From positions 252,114 to 316,113 of the forward strand of contig NW_005201202.1 in assembly GCF_000372725.1 (NCBI RefSeq): DNA of 64,000 nucleotides, in the 5' to 3' direction. Every line of letters starts with the position of its first letter. The stretch's first letter is position 1. The translations under genes and the position numbers were made by a program. Origin of the DNA: Emiliania huxleyi CCMP1516 (Eukaryota; Haptophyta; Isochrysidales; Noelaerhabdaceae). Positions 8,135 to 18,831 of the stretch are shown piece after piece. Below the pieces are notes generated by a model that was not told the DNA's origin, did not search any database, and worked only from the letters and a program-made list of their open reading frames with translations.

Positions 8135-10813
8135 CTACTGGTCCAAGGGAAGCGTCTCGAGGTACCGAAACACGATGTCACCTGTGGCGGGGTTGGTTGC
8201 GCTCGGCACGGCGTACAGGTCTGTGATGCGCAGCAGCGCCTCGAACGCGCGCTGCTCCGCCTGGTAGTCGCGCAATATGACAGCGGCTCGCACTCTCGAC
8301 CGGCTGACGAGGTCGCCCAGCTCCATGGCGCCCCCGAGGAAGGGCTCCTGCACCGTGTGCATAAAGGTGAGGCCCGTGGCCTCGTAGATGTCCTGCGCAA
8401 TGTCGGACGGCCCGATGAGCTCCTCCTGGTGGCGGAGGAGGTAGTCCTTGTTAAGGATGATCAGGTCGAACAACGCCGCTTTCGCCCGCGGCGTGTTGTC
8501 GCAGGTAACGATGATGTACTTGCGGTTGAGCTCGCTCACCTTGTCGACGTCGCGGCCCTGCAGGATCATCAGCCCCAGCCACAGGTTGATCCGCGCGTAA
8601 AAGTCCGGGTTCCGCCGCCGGATGCGCAGCAGCTCCTTGCGGCTCAGCAAGGCGACACGCGAGTGTCTCGCCGCCTCTGCGCCCAGCTGCCAGCTGCTGA
8701 TCGGCTTCTCGAGCATGACCTGGCTCTGCCCGTGCATGTCGCCAGCCCCGATCGTGAGCAAGACCTGAGGCTCCGCATGGCCCTCCTCGTCGCCATCGGC
8801 CTCTCCGTCTCCTCCGTCCTGCTCGATCCACCGACCATCGACCCGCACGGTGCGCGTGAGCCGCGGCCGCGCCCGCACGAGCTCGACGCGGCCCCGCAGC
8901 ACGACAAAGGCGCTGTCCGCCACCTCGCCCTCTCGGAAGAGTTGCGCGCCGCGCGGCAGCTCCACCAGCTGCAGCGTCTCCGCCAACAGCTCGAGCTCGG
9001 CGGGCGAGAAGGTCTTGGAGATGCTCTCGTGCACGCGCAGCTCGGCCACGAGGTCCTCCACGCGGCAGTCCACGACGCGGGCGCCGCTGCTCCGGGGTGA
9101 GGCTGAGCACGAGAGGCCGAGCTCAGTCGGCGCGCGAGAGGCGCCGCTGCTGCCCCAGGCACTGGCGCCGCCGCTGCTCCCGCCACTGATGGGGGGGAGA
9201 GACGGCGGCGGTGGCGTCGATGGCGGCGGAGGTGCGGAGCCAGACACATCGAGAGCAACCTGCTCGTGGCCGCGCGCCGAGGGGCTCTGACGGACCGCAC
9301 CCGTCGAGCCCTGCATCATGATGGACTTTGTGGGCTTACGAGCCAGCCGGCGCACGAGCTCGTTGGATGGCATTTGCGGGTCCTTGAGCTCGCTCACTAG
9401 CTGGGTGGGCAGCGTCTCGTTGACGCGGATGATTCCCTGGCGGAGGTCCATCAGGTCGGCCGTGTACTTGATCACGGCAGCCGCGGTGACCGCGTTCGTG
9501 GCGTGGGGAACGTTGCGGACGTCGCAGAGCTGGCAGAGCGCCTCGATGTCGGAGTAGTGGCACTGGATCGAGAGCGAGTCCTTGAAAAAGAAGACGGCGT
9601 CGACGAGATCGTGCGCGATGAGCGCGCCGAGGCACTGGTCGCCGCCGAGCGGCCCACTTGGCAGTTTGTACGATGACCGGAGGCTGCACTTCTCGAGCAG
9701 CATGGCGCAGGTGGTCGACGTGCCCGTAAGCTTGCAGCGGGCCAGCGTCTCTCGGTTCGCGAGGCAGAAGTCCTGCAGCGCCGTCTTCTTTGCGTCGTGC
9801 GCGACGAGCGCAACGAAGGGCCCCTCCACCCTCGTCGAGGAGACGGGCTGGTAGTTTGCCTCCGTGATCGACCGCGCGATGCAGCGCGCGACGAAGGCAT
9901 CCATGAGCCGCTGGTACTCGCCCGGCGCGAGGAGGTTGAGCACCTCCAGCTGCTGGAGGGTGGTGACCAGCATTGTGCCGGGGGAGCGGACATACACGTC
10001 GTCCTCGATGCGCCCGTTGCGGGTGACGGCGACGATCGCCTCGCCCAGGGTGTCGTCCTTTGCCAACGAGTAGAGCGGGGTCGAGCCGTGCTTGATGGTG
10101 AGAGCGCCGCTGACGATGACGCCCACGAATCCAGCGTCATCGCCGCGGCGCAGGATCGGTTCGTCGCTGCAATCGAGCCCACCGCCCGGGGTGCCAAACT
10201 CGCACAGAGCGAAGCGGGCCGCGAGCACGGGTATCGCGCTCTGCCCAACCTGCGTCGTGAAGAAGTCGATCTGGTGCATGGCGTCCACGATCGCGGCGGT
10301 GGAGCGGTCGACGCCCTGTGTCGAGCCAAACCTGAGCGGGTTGAAAAACGGGGCCGGGCCGACATGCTCCTGCGACGCTGCTGGCTGCAGCAGCTCGTCG
10401 GGCGTCCAACTGCAGCTCGTTTTCTGCGCCGTATGGAGGAGCGCCTGAAGCGGTTCTGGCGACTCTGCGTGTCTCGATCGCCGCAAGGTCGAGGTGCCGC
10501 TGGGAGAAGAGCCACTCTGCCGCACAGGAGCGGAGCCGCAACTCTGCCAAGGAGTCGAGATGCCGCTCTGCCGAGGAACCGGCCGCACAGGAGCCGAGCT
10601 GCCGCCCGGCCGCACAGGAGTCGAGCTGCCGCCCGGCCGCACAGGGTTCGAGCTGCCGCCCGGCCGCACAGGGTTCGAGCTGCCGCTCGAGCTGAACTTC
10701 TCGTCAGCCACAAGCTCGGCGACAGAGAGGACGCCGCCGCTGATCGGCGACTTATGTTCTGACTGCCTCTTATTGGCAGAGTGACGGCTAGGGTATTGGC
10801 CCATTTCGGGCAC
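8135..10813 (-). CDS. Fusion protein: two cyclic-nucleotide-binding-like and two methylglyoxal-synthase-like domains
   Basis: A single 892-aa frame with no intron. Residues 1-165 are disordered and contain tandem 10-residue units (GSSNPVRPGG type, about 43-78). Residues 170-315 look like a cyclic-nucleotide-binding fold with the cassette-like LGEAIVAV. Residues 333-455 match methylglyoxal synthase (MgsA), which converts dihydroxyacetone phosphate to methylglyoxal: AHD at 338-340, GPLGGDQ at 387-393 with the catalytic-type Asp392, FKDSL with Asp412, H419 and D422, and PHATN at 436-440. A proline/serine linker follows. Residues 595-735 form a second cNMP-like domain (GDMHGQSQ replaces the usual G-E). 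Residues 765-885 are a second, degenerate MGS-like domain ending YAVPSATNPATGD. Activity is inferred only for the first MGS domain. Confidence 0.85.
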   Translation of the reverse strand: MPEMGQYPSRHSANKRQSEHKSPISGGVLSVAELVADEKFSSSGSSNPVRPGGSSNPVRPGGSSTPVRPGGSSAPVRPVPRQSGISTPWQSCGSAPVRQSGSSPSGTSTLRRSRHAESPEPLQALLHTAQKTSCSWTPDELLQPAASQEHVGPAPFFNPLRFGSTQGVDRSTAAIVDAMHQIDFFTTQVGQSAIPVLAARFALCEFGTPGGGLDCSDEPILRRGDDAGFVGVIVSGALTIKHGSTPLYSLAKDDTLGEAIVAVTRNGRIEDDVYVRSPGTMLVTTLQQLEVLNLLAPGEYQRLMDAFVARCIARSITEANYQPVSSTRVEGPFVALVAHDAKKTALQDFCLANRETLARCKLTGTSTTCAMLLEKCSLRSSYKLPSGPLGGDQCLGALIAHDLVDAVFFFKDSLSIQCHYSDIEALCQLCDVRNVPHATNAVTAAAVIKYTADLMDLRQGIIRVNETLPTQLVSELKDPQMPSNELVRRLARKPTKSIMMQGSTGAVRQSPSARGHEQVALDVSGSAPPPPSTPPPPSLPPISGGSSGGASAWGSSGASRAPTELGLSCSASPRSSGARVVDCRVEDLVAELRVHESISKTFSPAELELLAETLQLVELPRGAQLFREGEVADSAFVVLRGRVELVRARPRLTRTVRVDGRWIEQDGGDGEADGDEEGHAEPQVLLTIGAGDMHGQSQVMLEKPISSWQLGAEAARHSRVALLSRKELLRIRRRNPDFYARINLWLGLMILQGRDVDKVSELNRKYIIVTCDNTPRAKAALFDLIILNKDYLLRHQEELIGPSDIAQDIYEATGLTFMHTVQEPFLGGAMELGDLVSRSRVRAAVILRDYQAEQRAFEALLRITDLYAVPSATNPATGDIVFRYLETLPLDQ
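10560..10692. repeat. 30-base tandem repeat coding for a proline-rich linker
   Basis: Four copies of a unit around CCGCCCGGCCGCACAGG lie in frame in the N-terminal disordered part of the minus-strand fusion protein and encode (GSS[N/T/A]PVRPG) units. Copies differ by a few bases, so copy number may vary between strains. Confidence 0.8.
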
Positions 10814-11365
10814 TCCTGCCTGGCGGGCTGGTCACTGTCTGGCGCCGAGCGCCCGTTTACTATACCGGGCTCTCCTGTTGAAGACCGAGAGGACTGCCGC
10901 CGCGACCGTGGCGCGATGATCCTGCTTCTCGGGTTTCCAATCTCCGACGCGAGTTTTTTCTTGCGCGTCCGCTCGGCCTCTGGAAGATCCCGGTCCTTGT
11001 TAGCCCTCAGCCGAAGCTGGGGCCGGTCCCGTAGCCGAGAGAGCCCGCGCCGATGAGTTCGACGCGGTCGGGGGGCCTTGCGGAGAGGCCAGCGAGGTGG
11101 CGATCGCTGTACTTCATGGTGTCATCAAGTGACCGGCTGACAAGCCAGAGGTCGATACTCTGGACGACCCATAGGATGCCACGTGGGCGTAGCCGACCAC
11201 TCGACACCGCTCTCGCCTGCTCTCTAAAAGAAAGAAAGAAACGGACAACCCAAGGGAGTGATGGGAGGACGGCACGCCGCCACCTCTATGTGTACGGTTT
11301 CTTTTATCCTATAAACTCCCGCGCCTTTTGCCGACAGGCGGCTCCAGCAACCACTGGACCCGCTG
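10814..11365. promoter_or_regulatory. Divergent intergenic region upstream of FANCD2
   Basis: This lies between the minus-strand fusion gene and FANCD2, so it holds both promoters. TATAAAC at 11310-11316 is about 50 bases before the FANCD2 ATG and is a possible core promoter element. Positions 11226-11262 carry one copy of a dispersed AAAGAAAGAAAG...CCCAAGGGAG motif that recurs near 32320 and, inverted, near 51260. Confidence 0.35.
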
Positions 11366-14300
11366 ATGTCCAAGCGGGCGCCATCTGAGAACCGCGCCCC
11401 ATCAAATCGGCCGGCGAAGCGCGGCGCCGCCAAGGCGGGTCTCGACGAGCTGCTGGCCGCGGCAGGCGCCAGCCGCCAGCCCGGCGAGGGCGGCGGCTGG
11501 GTGATAGCGGACACATTCCGCTTCCGGCAGCAGATCACGCGCGAGGCGGAGGCGGACGGGTTCAAGGAGGAGCTGCTCGCGGCGCTGTCCGACGAGTGCT
11601 TCGACCCGGCGCGACTCGTCGCCCTCCTCCGCCCGACGGCCGGCGCCGCCGCCGTCTCGTCGAACGACTCCATCGTGCGGCTGCTTCTGCACGTCGACAG
11701 CCTGCAGCCCGACATCGCCTCGAGCCTGATGCAGCTGCTGCCCGAGTACCAGGGCGAGGAGGCCTCCGACGCCATGACCACCACCCGGCTCATCCTCTCC
11801 CAGTTCCGCTGGCTCGAACACATCGTCGACGGCGCCGCGCTCGTCGGCGCTGCGTCCGAAATGATGCAGGCGCGCGCGCGCGCGCGCGCAGCCCGGCCGC
11901 GCTCCCGGCGAGACGCCGCGCGCGCGCGCGCGTTGCTCTGGCCGCTCGCCAGCCCGCCGCCCCTCGCCCCTCGCCCCTCGCCGCCGAGGCGCGTGCGCCT
12001 GGCGGCCGCCGCTGCACAGCCGCCGCTGCAAAAGCCGCCCCCGCCTCGCCTCCCCTCGCCTCCGCCCCTAAGCCCTCCACCGCACACCCCCCCGCCGCCG
12101 TCGCCTTCTCCGCCAGCAGCCTCGCCTCCGCCGCCCTCGCCTCCGCCCGCCCTCCCCTTCGCCCTCGCCCACGCCACCTCCCTCCCCCACCTCGCCCCGC
12201 CCCGCCACAGGTGGCAGACGCGCCTCTGAAGCGGGAGCTGCTTCTCGTCCTCCCCGACCTCGTTCAGGACGGGCAGCACGCCGCCGCCGCCGACACGCTG
12301 CGCTCGGTCCGCGCCTCGAGCGCCACACTTCCGAGACGCTTCCCACACACCGAGCCACCCTCCCCGTTCCAGCCCCCCACGCAACCACACCATCGGCCGT
12401 CCACTCCCGCGAGAGGGGGGCGAGGTGCGAGAGCTGGCGAGAGGCGCCAGTGCTGGCGCACGGATCGGTGGAGGGAGGAGAGCGAGGGAGGCGCGGGAGC
12501 GAGGCGGGCGCGTGTCGGAAAGGCGGAGCGTATTGGAGTCTCGGAGGTGTCTCGGACGGCGGAAGTGTCGCCGAAGTGTCGCGTCCCACCCCCCTGCGTG
12601 CAGGTGCTCGGCGAGGACACTCAGTTCCTCGCGTCGGTGCTCGACGCGTTTGGCTCGCTCGTGCTCGAGCCCGACGCCCTCGCCGAGGTGTGCGCGAGTG
12701 TGATGGACGCCGTCGCTGGCGCAAACGTCGACGCGCCTAGATGCGGAAAGCGATGCGGAAACAGCTGCCGTCACTCTGGCAGGCACTCGAGGACGCGGTG
12801 TTCAGAGTGTCCTCATGCCCGCCGTCCGCTGCATGCGTCGCCCTTGTACTCACACCTCCCCACGCGCGTCTGCGCGCAGGTCGAGGACCTTCCCGTCGTC
12901 GTCCGCTTCCTGCTCCAGCACATGACCAAGGACAGCGCAAAGGCGACGGTGGCGGCGCTGCGGACGGGCATGCAGCTCGACCTGCTGCGCGGCGGCGACG
13001 CGGCGGCGGGCGGCGGCGAGGCGAGCGGCGAGGCGCTCGTGCTCGACGCGCTGACGACGGCGATGCGGCTGCGCAAGGACGTGGCGGTGCTGGTCGTCAA
13101 GCACCTCGGCGGCATCGCCGCCGCGGCCGACCACACACCCGTCGACGCGTGGCTCCTCTGCGCGGCATACACGGCCTCCGCGGCGACCGAGCGCAAGAAG
13201 GTGCTCAAGCTCGTGCTCGACAAGGCGTGCGGCCGCCTCCTCTCGGCCGCGCTGCTCCGCGCCGCCATCGCGGGCCACGGTGTCGCCCTCGCGCCCCACT
13301 TCGCGACGCTGCTCGAGCTGGCGACCGTGCTGCTGCAGCAAAAGGGCAAGCGCGCGGCCGTCGAGGCGGGCAGCGACCTGTACTGCCTCGCGTTCGACGA
13401 GTTTGCCGACGTCTTCAAGCGGCAGGAGCTGCTCTCGCGCGTGATGGCGCACGTCGGCTCTGGCGCCGACGCGGAGGTGGAGGCCGCGCTGCGCGTGCTC
13501 GTGCGCCTCGCCTCTGCCGACGCGGTCGCGGTGCGCCACTTCGCGCCCTTCCTGACGTACGTGCTCGACTACCTGTCCAGCCTCTCCGTCGTGCAGGCCC
13601 GGCTCGCCTTCGAGCTCTTCGCGCGGCTGGCGTACGACGGCGCGCCCGACTGCGCCTCCCGCCTCACCGACGAGCTCCTCATCACGATCCGCAAGCAGCT
13701 CTCCTCCTCGACGCCGCACTACAAGTGCCTCGGCCTCCTCGGCGGCTGCACGATGCTGCACCGCCTCGGCGTGCAGGACGCCGCCGCTGCCGCCGACGGC
13801 GAGGGCGTCTCGGCGACGCAGCCGCCGCCGCCGAGCCAGGCGCGCGGCAGCCAGGCAGCGGCGTCGCAAAAGCCGCTCAGCGCGCGCATGCAGGAGGCGC
13901 ACTCGCTCTTCGCGATGATGTGCGGCCACTCCGCCTCCGCCGACGGCACGTTCGCCTTCCTGCTGCACGAGCTGTCGCACTTGGTCGCAGCGCGCGGCGC
14001 GGCGGACGCCCTCTCCCGGCCGCTCCTCGAGCTGGTCATCGACAAGGTCACCTCCAACTTCGAGTCGCGCTACCTCGTCGATGCGGCCGAGGCGCTGCAG
14101 GAGAACGCAAAGGTGCGCGGGCTCCAGCCGAAGCTGGCGCTCGACATCGACCGCGCCGGCGAGGAGGGCATCGCCGTCCGGATCGCGCCGATGCTCGCCC
14201 ACTCTGACGAGGCGGCTGCCCTGCAGCGCCACGCCCTCTCGACGCTCTCGGCCAACTTCCAGCTGCTGCGGCTGTGCGAGGCGGCGACGTCGGAGGACGG

Positions 14301-16600
14301 CGAGTCGCTCGAGGCGGTGGACGCGGTGCTCGGCGCGCCGCTCGTGCTCTTCGAGCCGCGTCTGATCGGCGAGCGGCTCGAGGCCTTCCGCGACCTCCCA
14401 GCCGACACGCGCGAGGCCGCCTGCCTCGCGCTCTTCTACGCGGTCGACTGGATCCGCGAGCTGCTCAACGGCTTCTGCACGCAGCGCGACCCCGAGATGC
14501 GCGCCAAGGTGGTGCTGCGCGCCACGCAGCTCGCCGCGCTCGAGGGTCCCTCGCTCGGTCCGCGTCTCGGCCCACAGAGCCTCTTGCAGAGCCGCCCGGC
14601 GCCGCCTTCCGTAGGCGTGCTCGACGCGCTCCTCGGCGAGACGCCTCACTTCCGGCTGCCCGGCATCATCTGGGACTCGCGCGCGGCGGCGGCCAAGGCC
14701 AAGGCGGCGGCAACCAAGAAGCCGGCAGTGGCCAAGAAGGCGGCGGCGGGCAAGGCCAAGCCGGCCTCCAAGGCTGCGGGCAAGAAGCCAGCAGCGGCGG
14801 GCAAGGGCAAGTCTGCGGCGGGCAAGGGGAGAGGCAAGAAGAAGTCGGCGGTCTCGGATGTCGACTCGTCGGGCGACGAGGACGGCGACGAGCCGGCGGG
14901 CGCCGGCGAGGAGGAGGAGGAGGAGGAGGAGCCGGCCCCGGAGCCGGCGGCGGCGGGCGGCGCGGGCAGCAGCAGCGCCGCGGCCACAAAGAAAAAGGCA
15001 AAGGCGTCGCCGTCGTCCGTGCTGGCGCGGCCGAACCTCGCGCGCGTCTCGCCGCATCTGCGTGGCATCTCCATCCACACGAGCCTCATCCTCACCTACG
15101 GTCTGAGACCTCACGCGACCTCACGCGACCTCGCGCGACCTCGCGCGACCTCACGAGACCACCCTGAGACACCCGAGACCACCCCGAGATCACCCGAGAT
15201 GGCCTCCTCCGAGCCCCAGCCTTGTGTCCGCCCGTAGCAGCCGCCAGAGACTTCATCCCCAACGCCCACGTCTGCACGCGCCGAGAGCTCCGGCTCATCT
15301 CGCGCCCGCCGCCGCCCCGCAGGCTCGGGCCACATGCGCAAGGAGGTCGACACTCGCGACGAGACGGTCGCTCTCAACAAGGCAGAGCCCACCGCGATCT
15401 CCGACGCACCCCACGCGAACTCACGCGACCTCCCCCCCCGGCCCTAGGTCGAGCTCACCGCGGGCGCGACCCACCTCCTCCTCGCGCAGCTCCTCGCAAA
15501 GGTGCAAGCCGCCATCTCCTCTGGCGGCGCGAGGACGTCGCCCGCAAAGGCGGCCGGCGGCCGGCGCGCCATCGCCGTGCAGGACCTGTCGAGCATGGAG
15601 CTCTCGCTGCTCGACGCGCCGAAGCTGCTCGCTGCGCTCAAGCCGGTCCTCCTCTCCTTCCGCGAGCTCCTCGAGACGCTCGGCGAGCGGCTGCGCGGCG
15701 CGGACGGCGCGCCGCCCGCTGAGCCCTCGAGACGCGCCACGAGCACGACTCGTCCACGGACGCGTCCGCGGCTCGTCCCCTTAGGCGTGCCGCCGCCCGA
15801 CGAGGCCGAGCACGAGACGACCCTCATCGAGGCGTTCGAGGGGTCGGAGCTGAGCGAGTCGCGCGCGGCGCGCGGCGAGTTCACGCACTCCTCCTTCGTG
15901 CTCATGCTCCGTGTGCTGCAGGCGCTGCTCGCCCCCAGGCGAGCTGCCGACACCGTCCGTGACACCGTCCGTGACGCGTCCGGCTGACTCGTGCGGCAGG
16001 AGCTGCTCGCGTGGGACCAGCTGCGTGACGCCGCCGCCGAGGCGGACTGCTCGACGTGCTCGCCTACTTTAATGGAGGATTCATAGTCAGTAATTGATTA
16101 CTAGGCGGACCTGCTCGACGTGCTCGCCTACTTTGGCTCGCACGGCTCGCTCTCGTCGCAGGCGCCCCCCTCCGCCGCCGCCGCCGCCGCGTCCGGCCGC
16201 GCCAAGGCGGAGACGTGCGCCGGCGCCTTTGACTTCTTCGAGACGCTGCGGCAGGGCGTGGGCTCCGCGTCGCTGCTCGCCGAGATCCTCGACGTGCAAG
16301 CCGCCATCGTCAAGCTGCAGGGCCGCCTCACCAAGGCCGTGCCGACGCCGGCCCAGCGGCAGGCCAAGCTCGCCGAGTGCGCGGAGCACATCCTGCTGCG
16401 GCCCGACGGGCGCCTCAAGGGGGACAAGCTGCTGGCGCCCACCCTCAAGACGATCCTCGAGTGCCAGGCGGCGCACACCGACAAGCCGCGCGAGCTGATC
16501 CGCACGTGCGCCGAAGAGTGGCTCTCGAGCCTCGAGGACGACCCAAAGGCGGACCCGAGGAGCAGCCCTTCCTCACCCTCACCCTCTCCCTCACCCTCAC

Positions 16601-16659
<59 letters not shown>

Positions 16660-16666
16660 GCCCTCG

Positions 16667-16721
<55 letters not shown>

Positions 16722-18198
16722 GCGCAAGGCGGACCCGCCCGAGGAGCAACCCTTCCTCTCCCTCAAGACGGCACCGCAGTACCTCCGCACCATGTTCGGC
16801 CTGCTGCGCCGCGAGTGCGCCGCGCTCGACGGCGGCACCAAGGTGCGCACCCATACCCGTCCTCGCCCTCCTCGCCCGCTCCTCGCCCTCCTCGCCCTCC
16901 TCAATCCTCGTCTCCTTGTCGCTCCTCGTCGCTTCTCTCCCTCCTCTCCCCTCCTCCCCCTCCTCCCCACCTCCCCTCCTCCCCTCCTCCCCTCCTCTGT
17001 CTCCCTCCCAAAGTTCCCTCCCTCCCCTCCCTCACCCTCTCCCCACCCGCCGCCCCCGCCCTCCGCCCCTAGGCGCCGCTCGAGGACCACGCAGACCTCT
17101 CGGCGGCGGCGGTGACGGCGGAGCTCAAGGAGCTCGTCGAGCTCTTCTCCTCGCTCGCGCAGGCGATGCGCGGCACCCACATCTCGTCGATCAACATCGT
17201 CACGCTGCGCGAGTCGGCGCTCTTGAACGGCTGCGCTTCAACGGCCGCGGCGCGAGAGCGTCTCTTCACGGCTTTTGCTGTGAACAGGCGGTCTTCCTCG
17301 CGTGGTTCAACTCCCGCGCGCTGCCCTTCATCTCGTCGCAGTTCATCGGCCAGCACGGCGAGATGATCACCCTCCTCAAGGCCATCCAGCCGACCACGCG
17401 GATGCTGCAGGCGAGCGCTGCCCCGTCGCCCCCCCCCCCCCCCTCGCGACGCCTGTCTCTGGCTGCACAGGCGCTCTGTGTGGACGTCAAGGCGAGGCTC
17501 GAGACCGGCTGCTTGACACCTGCGAGCACGCTCAAGCGCGAGCTCGAGAGCCTCGTCCTCCAAGTCAAGGCGCGGCGCCTGCATCGCCTCCCGGGCTTGT
17601 TCGCGCCGATGGCCGCCAAGGGACCGTCCGCCCGCCCTCCCCCTTTCCGCAGGTGATGCTGCAGAAGAATGGCTGCCGCGAGGCCTTCTGGGTCGGCAAC
17701 CTCAAGCACAAGAACTCGAGCGGCGTCGAGGCGCGTCCCTCTCCCTCCCCTCCCCGCCCTGAGACACAGCCAGAGACTCGGCGTGCTCTAACTTGTTGCA
17801 GGTGAGCTCGCAAATGTACGTCGAGGCCAAGAAGGGGCTCAAGAAGGCGGGCACGCCCAAGAAGAAGAAGAAGGTGAAGAAGAAGAAGGCGGACGACGAC
17901 GAAGACGAGCCTGTCGACGTCGATGCCGACGACGAGGAGGAGGACGGCGATGCGATGGCAGTGGACGGCGGCGGCACCAGCGATGCCGACGAGGTGCCCC
18001 ACAAATCTTCGCCCTCCCCATTACTCACCCTCTCCCCATCCGCAACCCTCACCGCCACCCCACTCTTCCCAACCGTCATCGCCATAGCCACCCTCGCCCC
18101 AGGAGGACGAGGACGAGGAGGGCGAGGAGGACGAGGAGGACGAGGAGGAGGACGAGGACGGATACCCTGCAAGCATGGTGGCCTCTGACGAGGAGTGA
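11366..18198 (+). CDS. FANCD2: Fanconi anaemia group D2 protein
   Basis: Sixteen exons keep frame: 11366-11869, 12211-12306, 12604-12720, 12880-15100, 15323-15381, 15448-15706, 15785-15921, 16000-16041, 16105-16548, 16729-16842, 17073-17216, 17288-17410, 17471-17569, 17653-17730, 17802-17993, 18103-18198 (1574 aa; vertebrate protein about 1450). FANCD2 pairs with FANCI and is mono-ubiquitinated during DNA crosslink repair. Matches include VEDLPVVVRFLLQHM, the region RKQLSSSTPHYKCLGLLGG whose Lys521 sits where the ubiquitinated lysine of animals lies, and the C-terminal NGCREAFWVGNLKHK. The tail is Lys-rich then Glu/Asp-rich, as in animal FANCD2. A lysine/alanine and acidic insert (about 850-960) is unusual. 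Eleven of 15 introns are GC-AG. The exon 2 end and a possible small intron near 14560-14590 are uncertain. Confidence 0.93.
16549..16728 (+). repeat. FANCD2 intron with CTCACC tandem repeat
   Basis: The intron is 180 bases, mostly (CTCACC)n from about 16572 to 16720. It is a multiple of three with no stop, so read-through would insert 60 residues of Thr-Leu repeat. Its first 26 bases copy the start of the next exon (16729-16758). Confidence 0.8.
16843..17072 (+). repeat. Pyrimidine-rich FANCD2 intron
   Basis: This GT-AG intron is almost wholly CCTC/CTCC repeats on the plus strand, one of the most strand-biased tracts in the window. It separates exons ending DGGTK and starting APLEDHADL. Confidence 0.75.
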
Positions 18199-18831
18199 GA
18201 GCGCTTTGAGCCCAAGAAGGGCTCAAGTCACCCGAGGGCCGCGGCTGGTGGGTGCTTTGCTGCGCGATTCCAAGGGGCGAACTGAACATTCGAAAGAGAG
18301 AAGACCGTACGTATGTGTCTGTGCGCGGATTACACTGCGTCACTGAGTCTCGACAGTGGAGCGTGGTCCTCCGTGGAGCCTCGTGCACAGAGAACACACC
18401 GCTGTACGTAGTCGTATCCACAAGCAGAGGGGGTCGTACTCGAAGGGGTGACGCACGCCTGTTTACGGAGGAGAGCTTCTTGAAACCTCTCAGAGCCGAC
18501 ACTGCAGAATCGAGATAGCCCAAGCTGATATACGCGATACATTGCATGCACATGTACATGTACATGTGCACGCTACAACAATCAACAAACAATATGGTAC
18601 ATCGCGACATCAAATGAATAGACATCGCATGAATGAACCTTCCTCGAAACAACAGTCTCATCGGAGACGGAGTCAGTGAGACAGTGTCTGTCTCTGTCGG
18701 CCCCCTCCGGCCCTGCGCTTCGCTTTGCATTTTGCCGCACCAAAACAACCTCTGACGCTAATTTGAGTACTTGCACCGCCTGCAAGAGTGGCCAAGACGG
18801 CGCGCAAGTCGGCGCGCCGCCCGTCGGACAC
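18199..18831. other. Intergenic spacer
   Basis: It holds the FANCD2 3' end and the promoter of the proline-rich gene. A short ACATGTACATGTACATGT tract lies at about 18549-18568. No gene is supported. Confidence 0.5.

Noticed and set aside
12850..15114. 754-codon open frame on the minus strand opposite FANCD2
   Set aside because: It is a shadow of the GC-rich FANCD2 exon; composition is Arg/Leu/His-rich with no domain, while the plus strand matches FANCD2 throughout.
16128..17180. 350-codon minus-strand frame opposite FANCD2 introns 9 and 10
   Set aside because: Made mostly of the CTCACC and CCTC repeats read as Arg-Val and Glu-Gly-Glu.
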